A DNA stretch of 6,247 bases from an uncultured Syntrophobacterales bacterium (lineage in GTDB: Bacteria; Desulfobacterota; Syntrophia; Syntrophales; UBA5619): the NCBI GenBank assembly GCA_903903205.1, contig CAIUXU010000064.1, positions 1 through 6,247 of the forward strand. The letters are read 5' to 3'. The notes beneath the pieces were generated by a model that had not been told where the DNA came from, made no database searches, and saw only the letters and a list, made by a program, of their open reading frames with translations. The translations under genes and the position numbers were made by a program. This document shows, one piece after another, positions 1-4,713 of this stretch (the stretch's first letter is position 1; every line of letters starts with the position of its first letter).

Positions 1-603
1 GTCAAGTTTACGAAGAAGGGAGAGATCAAGGTTGCGGTGAAAATTCTGCGGCGCACCGAGGCGGAGATTGATCTGGCGATCGGCGTACAGGACACGGGAA
101 TCGGCATGACGGAGGAGGAACTTTCACGAATCTTCACGCCATTCACCCAAGGCGACACGACCACGGCCCGGCGCTTCGGGGGAACGGGCCTGGGGCTTAC
201 GATCAGCCGGAACCTGGTCGAGCTCATGGGCGGAAAGCTCCAGGTGGAGAGTGTCATTGACAAAGGAAGCCTCTTCACACTCCTTCTTACCTTTCCAATT
301 GCACAGGGCTTTGCGAGGAGTGATTTTAAATCTGTCCCCATAAATCCCGTGGCTCCCGCGACTCCCGTCAGGCCGGAACTTCCGCCGGGAGATATGTCCG
401 AACTGCAGCGGTTGCTGGAGCAGTTGAAGGAGCCCCTGGATAACGGTGAACCCGCACCCTGCAAGGAAATTATGGCGACTTTGCTGCAAAAGAGCTGGCC
501 CGAAGAGCAGGAGACCCTGCTTGCGGAATTAAACCGCCTGGTCAACCGCTACCGCCTCCAGGAAGCCCTGGATTTGCTGAACAAGGATGCAGCCGAAAGG
601 TAA
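1..603 (+). CDS. Sensor histidine kinase, C-terminal part (5' end outside window)
   Basis: The frame is open from base 1, and 200 residues precede the TAA at 601-603. The first residues (VKFTKKG) are the end of an N-box, so the GTG at 37 is an internal codon and not the start. Counting from the window edge, the G1 box DTGIG lies at residues 31-35, the F-box with IFTPF at about 44-48, and the G2 box GGTGLGL at 60-66. This is a complete set of ATP-binding motifs of a HATPase_c domain. The F-box to G2 spacing with a QGD...RRFGGTGLGL pattern is typical of kinases related to hybrid/BarA-like proteins. A Pro-rich linker (about residues 110-128) and a roughly 70-residue, Leu/Glu-rich helical tail follow. 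The sensor, HisKA and phospho-acceptor His regions are off the window, so the signal is unknown. It converges on the acs operon and need not regulate it. Confidence 0.93.
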   Translation, partial: VKFTKKGEIKVAVKILRRTEAEIDLAIGVQDTGIGMTEEELSRIFTPFTQGDTTTARRFGGTGLGLTISRNLVELMGGKLQVESVIDKGSLFTLLLTFPIAQGFARSDFKSVPINPVAPATPVRPELPPGDMSELQRLLEQLKEPLDNGEPAPCKEIMATLLQKSWPEEQETLLAELNRLVNRYRLQEALDLLNKDAAER

Positions 604-681
604 ATCATTGAGATCCGCTCAAATGAGCGTACCCGTGAAAGAGAAGCCGCCTCGACGTGGTGGCCTCATCCTTGGCATGAG
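604..681. other. Intergenic stretch between the convergent genes
   Basis: This 78-nt stretch follows the kinase stop and precedes the shared terminator. It holds a small inverted repeat, CGCTC-AAAT-GAGCG at 616-629, with no T-run after it, and a weak GCCGCC/GGTGGC hairpin at about 648-666. I see no convincing gene or promoter. Apparent open frames crossing it run antisense into metF and are not supported. Confidence 0.5.
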
Positions 682-727
682 CCATAAACAAGAAAGGCCC
701 GCTTCCGCGGGCCTTTCTTGTTTATGG
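682..727. terminator. Bidirectional intrinsic terminator between histidine kinase and metF
   Basis: The arms 682-702 and 707-727 are perfectly complementary over 21 bp with a 4-nt loop (TTCC on plus, GGAA on minus). A GC-rich core (GGCCCGC/GCGGGCC) is flanked on both sides by arms that read as A-rich before and T-rich after the core (TTTCTTGTTTAT) in either direction, which is the usual look of a terminator serving two convergent transcripts. It begins 3 nt after the metF stop codon on the minus strand and 78 nt after the kinase stop on the plus strand. In the minus-strand RNA the loop is GGAA, fitting a GNRA tetraloop closed by C-G. It marks the end of the acs operon. Confidence 0.9.
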
Positions 728-730
728 TGT

Positions 731-2287
731 TTATTTCGGCTTCGGCACCATGGGCACCCCAAGCCGCTTGCCGACGTGGTCGCGGCCAAGGTAGAAGTTG
801 ATCCAGGAGGCGGTCTGGTAGAAATCCCAGTTGCACGGAGGAGCAACGGTTTCCCGGATGGTCTCTTCCTCACCGTGCTCTTTAAGCCGTGCATAGGCCC
901 GGACGTAAACGCACTTTTTCTTGTTGGGGTAGACCTCGCACCAACCCTCGAAAGAGCCGCCGCAGGCCCCGTTCCGCTGTTTTTTGGGGCATTGGCTCAT
1001 CGGGCAGAGATAGGCCAGCTCGAAGAGTGAACAATCACCGCAGTTTTCGCAGTCGAAGAGCACGACCTTGACGATATGTTCGAGCTTTGTGACGAACCCT
1101 TCCATCCCGCTTCCGTCCACGGATGTCATCATGGAACGCATCGCGCCGAACAGCCCCTTGCCCGGGTCGAACATCATTTTGTGCATCATCCGGTTCATCC
1201 CGTAAATAGCCGGTACGTCGGTGTCGGGGGGTCTGTTTTTCCGGTTGGTTGGGGTCTTGGTATTGAGGCCCGTCTTCTCATCTTTTTCATAGTAATAGAA
1301 GCCGCCCGGCTGCGGAAACTCAAGCTGCTTCACGAGATCCTGCCAGTTCGGGGCAAGCTCTTCGCCCTTGCCGATGATGTACTCCACATCGCCGACCGGC
1401 ACACCGTGTCCACCAATGTGGACGCCGTCATAACCCATCCCCTTGAAACAGGCAAACATCTTTGCCGCGCGATCGAGCCGGGCGCCTTTGCCTTTGTCCG
1501 CGGCGTCCTTCTCCTTTTCGAGCTGGGCCAAGAGCTCCTTCGTCACGACGCAACCGGGCACGAAATTCTGGCTCATCGCCCGGCCGGCGCCGAAGGGAAG
1601 GATGTAGATGTTGCCCATGATCGGAATGGTCCATCCCTGTTCCCGAATAAATTGAAGGAGTTCATGAAACTTTCGCATGTCGTAGCCCAATTGGGGAACG
1701 ATAAAGTCTGCGCCTGCTTCGATTTTCTTCTTGAGCTTGTAGTACTGAATGACCTGCTCCGCCTCGTCGCGCTTGAAGGGCGAGGCGGCGCAACCGCTGA
1801 AGAACTCCGTCGGTTGCAGTTGGGCCGGCTTCGCCGCCGTGCCCACCTGGAGTCCGGCGTTCAACTCACCGGCCAGTTTCAGGGCATGCACCGGGTCGAG
1901 ATCGAAGACCGGCTTGGGTCGGCCACCGTAACCGCTAACAGGATAGTCGCCCGTCATGATCAGCAGGTTCCGGACGCCTGCGCGGTTCAAACCGTGCAGG
2001 AGCCCTTCCATCTGATTCCGGTTCTTGTCCTTGCAGGTAAAATGGACCAGCGGTTCGATGCCCATCCGGACAATCTCCGCGCCGAGAAACTCGGCGGAGA
2101 TGGCAGGGTTTCCGCCCGGATTGTCGGTAATCGTCAGTCCGTGGATCTTTCCGGACTTTACGGCGGCTTCGGCGCTGCTGAAGACAACCTCCTGCGCTTT
2201 TTCCTTAGCCCCCCTGCCCGGCACCAGCTCCCAGGTTACCGAAAAAACTGACTTGTCGAGCAGGGACTGTTTGAACTTGTTTTCCAT
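731..2287 (-). CDS. metF: Methylenetetrahydrofolate reductase, MetF-MetV fusion
   Basis: The product has 518 residues. It interconverts 5,10-methylene-THF and 5-methyl-THF, the last step of the methyl branch before transfer to the corrinoid protein; it should be cytoplasmic. Residues 1 to about 320 are the FAD-binding MetF TIM barrel: a WELVPGRG segment with E20 in the place of the family's catalytic Glu, TITDNPGGNP at 52-61, HFTCKDKNRNQ at 82-92, and MTGDYP at 111-116 with the FAD-contacting Asp. From about 400 on there is a MetV-type domain (methylene-THF reductase C-terminal family) with cysteines at 413, 416, 419, 428, 433, 442, 450 and 459, likely metal or Fe-S ligands. In Moorella, MetF and MetV are separate proteins. 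The ATG at 2287 has a GAGG 8 nt upstream. It is the last gene of the operon. The electron donor cannot be read from the sequence. Confidence 0.93.
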   Translation of the reverse strand: MENKFKQSLLDKSVFSVTWELVPGRGAKEKAQEVVFSSAEAAVKSGKIHGLTITDNPGGNPAISAEFLGAEIVRMGIEPLVHFTCKDKNRNQMEGLLHGLNRAGVRNLLIMTGDYPVSGYGGRPKPVFDLDPVHALKLAGELNAGLQVGTAAKPAQLQPTEFFSGCAASPFKRDEAEQVIQYYKLKKKIEAGADFIVPQLGYDMRKFHELLQFIREQGWTIPIMGNIYILPFGAGRAMSQNFVPGCVVTKELLAQLEKEKDAADKGKGARLDRAAKMFACFKGMGYDGVHIGGHGVPVGDVEYIIGKGEELAPNWQDLVKQLEFPQPGGFYYYEKDEKTGLNTKTPTNRKNRPPDTDVPAIYGMNRMMHKMMFDPGKGLFGAMRSMMTSVDGSGMEGFVTKLEHIVKVVLFDCENCGDCSLFELAYLCPMSQCPKKQRNGACGGSFEGWCEVYPNKKKCVYVRAYARLKEHGEEETIRETVAPPCNWDFYQTASWINFYLGRDHVGKRLGVPMVPKPK

Positions 2288-2295
2288 GTTTACAG

Positions 2296-2299
2296 CCTC
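2296..2299 (-). promoter_or_regulatory. Ribosome binding site of metF
   Basis: On the minus strand GAGG lies 8 nt before the ATG at 2287. It is weaker than the sites of acsE and acsC, and the palindrome at 2308-2335 ends (in transcript direction) only 8 nt before it, so a hairpin there could affect ribosome access. Confidence 0.7.
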
Positions 2300-2307
2300 G
2301 TAAATTC

Positions 2308-2335
2308 GTAGAGGCGAATGATTATTCGCCCCTAC
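2308..2335. repeat. Imperfect REP-like palindrome, GTAGGGGC family, copy 1
   Basis: The arms 2308-2319 and 2324-2335 pair over 12 bp with one mismatch (A at 2312 faces C at 2331) and a 4-nt loop. On the minus strand it starts GTAGGGGCGAAT and ends ATTCGCCTCTAC. It lies in the 74-nt gap between acsE and metF. It shares its outer GTAGGGGC/GCCCCTAC ends with the palindrome at 4680-4707 but has a different core. No T-run follows in either direction, so it does not look like a terminator. Intergenic position and shared ends fit a dispersed, non-coding palindromic element. Confidence 0.8.
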
Positions 2336-2361
2336 TAAGGTTAAGGATTCATCTCTCCCGG

Positions 2362-3267
2362 CTAGAGTTCCAGCCAGGAATCAGAGTAGAGGATATTTCC
2401 CATCAGCACCTTGGTCGTTTTTACGTAGTTCAACTGTTCCTTGGTCAGTGAACCAAGGTTTACGTCCTCACCGTCCATCACCCGGTAGACGATGTTCTTC
2501 AGTTCCTGCTTGCCGCCGGGGGCGGCGAAAGCCTTCATGTCGTCGTCGAAGGCATCGAGGATGGCGCTGGACATGCCGTACCTCTCCAGCAGCATCATGT
2601 AGGTCTGGTTCAGGATCGGCCGCAGATGATCGGGGGCGCCGTTCGACACATTGGAGACACCGCACGTTGACTTCAACCCGGGGGCCATCTCCTGGAAATC
2701 CAGAAACATCCTCATGAATTCCACACAGCTCGGCACCTGCACCTGGCTCTGGGGGCTGGTAATCGGCGTAACGATCGGATCGATCCAGACATCCTCATTG
2801 GGCACGCCGGCTTCAGCGGCCTTCTGCATCAACTCGGCAGCCAGAACGCCGCGCTCGTTTGCATCCCTCGGCAATCCGGTGGGACCCCAAAGGAGCGCAA
2901 CGAAGCCCGCATTATACTTCCCGGCCAACGGCAGCTTCGATGCCATACTTTCCGGCCGGGCCATGATGGAATTGATGACGGCCTTGCCTTTGCGATTCTG
3001 ATATACCTTAAGCCCCGCCTCAAGGGCCTCGGCGTTGATGGTATCAAGGTAGAGAGGGGTATCAACCACTTCTTGAACCGTTCTGACGACCCATTCCATC
3101 AATTGGGCGCCCTCTTTGCGAGCAGGTCCCAGATTGATATCGATATAATCGACGCCTGTTTTGGCCTCGGCAATCGCCAGCTCCTGGATGGGTTTGGGAT
3201 CCCTCTCCATCATGGCCGCGCCGATCTTTTTCACCATTACGTTGAGATTTTCTCCTATGCGCAACAT
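2362..3267 (-). CDS. acsE: Methyltetrahydrofolate:corrinoid/iron-sulfur protein methyltransferase
   Basis: The product has 301 residues and is a pterin-binding TIM barrel. It transfers the N5-methyl group of methyl-THF to the Co(I) cobamide of the corrinoid/iron-sulfur protein, or the reverse in acetyl-CoA oxidation. The opening MLRIGENLN and the motifs INLGPA (43-48), LYLDTIN with D75 (72-78), VINS with N99 (97-100), IDP with D163 (162-164) and GVSNVSNG with N206 (203-210) match the pterin-binding and catalytic positions known in the Moorella enzyme (D75, N96, D160, N199). The ATG at 3267 is fixed by a strong Shine-Dalgarno. It is about 40 residues longer than the Moorella protein (262 from memory); the extra length sits at about residues 245-285, before the conserved C-terminal strand-helix. 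It lies 37 nt after acsC and 74 nt before metF. The stop is TAG. Confidence 0.95.
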   Translation of the reverse strand: MLRIGENLNVMVKKIGAAMMERDPKPIQELAIAEAKTGVDYIDINLGPARKEGAQLMEWVVRTVQEVVDTPLYLDTINAEALEAGLKVYQNRKGKAVINSIMARPESMASKLPLAGKYNAGFVALLWGPTGLPRDANERGVLAAELMQKAAEAGVPNEDVWIDPIVTPITSPQSQVQVPSCVEFMRMFLDFQEMAPGLKSTCGVSNVSNGAPDHLRPILNQTYMMLLERYGMSSAILDAFDDDMKAFAAPGGKQELKNIVYRVMDGEDVNLGSLTKEQLNYVKTTKVLMGNILYSDSWLEL

Positions 3268-3273
3268 AAGCTA

Positions 3274-3283
3274 CTCCTCCTTT
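3274..3283 (-). promoter_or_regulatory. Strong ribosome binding site of acsE
   Basis: On the minus strand AAAGGAGGAG lies just before the acsE ATG at 3267. The AAGGAGG core is nearly fully complementary to the 16S rRNA 3' end, with 8 nt between it and the ATG. It fixes the start and predicts efficient translation inside the operon. Confidence 0.85.
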
Positions 3284-3304
3284 ATGATCACTCGATCCAT
3301 AGTT

Positions 3305-4651
3305 TTAGACACCCAGCTTCAGGAACGGCGAGAGGTGAGCGGCCTCACGAGGTCCGATCTTCACTTCCCACTCCGGACCCAGCTCTTCCTCCAGATCTCC
3401 GCTTACCGTAGCCACAAATCCCGGAATCACGATCTTCCTGTGCTTGACCTTTTCCGTAATGCCGGATTTTTTCACAAACTGACCGATGGCATCCCCAACG
3501 AACTTTCCGGCGGCCCAGGCGGTCAGAACGGAAAGGCCTTCCGTATCCATGACCATAAGCCAACTGGGTACGCGGCTGGCCTCGATTTCACCGGAAACGA
3601 TGAAATAGGTCAGCGCAAAATTGGTCGTAATGAGCACCGGTGAATCTTCGTTCGGATTTCCAACTGGATAGATTCCCTGCTGCATCATCATCGGCCGTTG
3701 CGGGTCGGTGTAGATGTTGAGTCTCGCAACCAGGAGCGGGAAGAGGCTCTCCCCCTGGAAGTCGGAAAGGACAATGATCCCGGCATACTTGGCAATCAGC
3801 GTAGCGGCGATCAGCGCCTCCTTCATGGGGTCTTTCGTCATTTCACAGGGGAAAGTGATCGTCGAGAAGCCCAGGGAACGATTTTTCTGGACCAGGGCGG
3901 CCCGACGGGCAAACACCTGCTCTTCGAAAACGCCCCGCACCGTCCGGGCGCCGCCATCCATAACGATATCCTTGACGCCGGCCGCGCTGATTTTGTCCGT
4001 CAGAAGGGCCAAACTCTCCAAATTGGCAGCCTTTGCGGTGAGAGGACACTTGAACTCTTTCGCCAACGCAACCATCACATCCGCATTCCCATCCGTCGCC
4101 GCATAAATGAGCGGCGTGCGCTGGGCCGAAACTTGGAGGGCGGCCTTCAAGGCATCGGCGCTGTCGCTCATCAGGATCAGTGCAGCGTCGGTCTCATCCG
4201 TCAGCTTTTTGACCAGGTCTCCGAACTTGCTGGCATCACCTGATTCATTTTTCGCCGCAATCATCTCTGCCCGCAGCACAAGGCCTATCCATTCGTATTT
4301 TAACGTTTTAAAGCGATTGATCCGTCCAGCCACCTCATCGGCAGACATGGTATCGCTGATCAAGAGCGCCACACCAGGTTTGTTCACGAAGGTCTTCTCA
4401 TGACGGAACAGAACGGTCTCCCCGCCGATTTTGACCACATTGTCCCCGCTCCCTATGCTAATAGGGCGAATGGGCGGCGCCGATGCCTCCGACAGCAGGG
4501 CTTTCGATTCCGCCGAGATGTAGGGGCATGAAGCCAGTTCGGCCTTCGCCGCCGCCAGGTTCATGGCAAAAGCAAGGCAGGTGGGGACGCCGCATTCCCC
4601 GCAGTTTGTCTTCGGCAACAACTTGAATATCTGGATTCCCGTAAGAGCCAT
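3305..4651 (-). CDS. acsC: Corrinoid/iron-sulfur protein large subunit (CFeSP gamma)
   Basis: The product has 448 residues, close to the usual family length of about 446. It carries the cobamide that shuttles the methyl group between AcsE and acetyl-CoA synthase. The N-terminal domain holds a C-x2-C-x4-C-x16-C motif (C17, C20, C25, C42) that binds the low-potential [4Fe-4S] cluster used for reductive activation of cobalt. A TIM barrel follows at about 75-320, then a C-terminal corrinoid-binding domain at about 330-448, recognisable by TTNFALTYF (342-350), VMDTEGLSVLTAWAAGKF (367-384) and IPGFVATVSGDLEEELG (409-425). The partner small subunit AcsD is not in this window. The ATG at 4651 is supported by a doubled Shine-Dalgarno. 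The stop TAA is at 3305-3307, 37 nt before acsE. Confidence 0.95.
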   Translation of the reverse strand: MALTGIQIFKLLPKTNCGECGVPTCLAFAMNLAAAKAELASCPYISAESKALLSEASAPPIRPISIGSGDNVVKIGGETVLFRHEKTFVNKPGVALLISDTMSADEVAGRINRFKTLKYEWIGLVLRAEMIAAKNESGDASKFGDLVKKLTDETDAALILMSDSADALKAALQVSAQRTPLIYAATDGNADVMVALAKEFKCPLTAKAANLESLALLTDKISAAGVKDIVMDGGARTVRGVFEEQVFARRAALVQKNRSLGFSTITFPCEMTKDPMKEALIAATLIAKYAGIIVLSDFQGESLFPLLVARLNIYTDPQRPMMMQQGIYPVGNPNEDSPVLITTNFALTYFIVSGEIEASRVPSWLMVMDTEGLSVLTAWAAGKFVGDAIGQFVKKSGITEKVKHRKIVIPGFVATVSGDLEEELGPEWEVKIGPREAAHLSPFLKLGV

Positions 4652-4659
4652 GATCTACT

Positions 4660-4673
4660 CTCCTTTCTCCTTT
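4660..4673 (-). promoter_or_regulatory. Tandem ribosome binding sites of acsC
   Basis: On the minus strand the heptamer AAAGGAG occurs twice back to back (4667-4673 and 4660-4666). The proximal copy ends 8 nt before the acsC ATG and is correctly spaced; the distal copy is 15 nt away and could act as a standby site. The pair begins right after the T5 run that follows the palindrome at 4680-4707. Confidence 0.75.
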
Positions 4674-4707
4674 AAAAAGGTAGGGGCACGGCATGCCGTG
4701 CCCCTAC
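4674..4707 (-). terminator. Possible intrinsic terminator/attenuator between acsB and acsC
   Basis: Read on the minus strand, the perfect palindrome (12-bp stem with a CATG loop) is followed by C and then five T (4678-4674). This is the general form of an intrinsic terminator, placed 6 nt after the acsB stop codon and ahead of acsC. The T-run is short and interrupted by A3, so partial read-through is expected. It may alternatively only stabilise the acsB 3' end, or be a chance result of a repeat inserting beside T residues. Confidence 0.4.
4680..4707. repeat. Perfect REP-like palindrome, GTAGGGGC family, copy 2
   Basis: This is a perfect 28-nt palindrome: outer GTAGGGGC (4680-4687), core ACGGCATGCCGT (4688-4699), outer GCCCCTAC (4700-4707). 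It lies in the 62-nt gap between acsB and acsC and shares its outer 8 bp with the palindrome at 2308-2335 while the core differs. Equal outer ends, self-complementary variable cores and intergenic placement point to one family of dispersed palindromic elements. Confidence 0.85.
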
Positions 4708-4713
4708 ACCTGT

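Noticed and set aside
37..39. GTG at 37 as the start of the histidine kinase gene
   Set aside because: The frame is open upstream to base 1 and encodes VKFTKKG, the end of a kinase N-box, so the true start is outside the window.
616..629. Small CGCTC/GAGCG inverted repeat after the kinase stop as a terminator
   Set aside because: The stem is only 5-6 bp and no T-run follows. The strong hairpin at 682-727 is a much better candidate.
587..1030. Plus-strand open frame of 147 codons crossing the kinase end, the terminator and the metF 3' end
   Set aside because: It overlaps the kinase stop, reads through the terminator palindrome and continues antisense to metF. No ribosome binding site or family resemblance is seen.
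1076..2251. Long plus-strand open frame (391 codons) opposite metF
   Set aside because: It lies wholly antisense to a well-supported MetF-MetV gene with conserved motifs. Its product resembles no family I know, and its openness follows from the codon bias of the gene on the other strand.
3271..3300. Nine-codon minus-strand mini-ORF (ATG at 3300, TAG at 3271-3273) in the acsC-acsE gap
   Set aside because: It has no ribosome binding site of its own and overlaps the acsE Shine-Dalgarno; at this length it is expected by chance.
4520..4528. A third GTAGGGGCA half-site inside acsC
   Set aside because: It has no matching inverted arm and is the complement of the codons for Cys42-Pro-Tyr of the iron-sulfur motif, so it is explained by coding.
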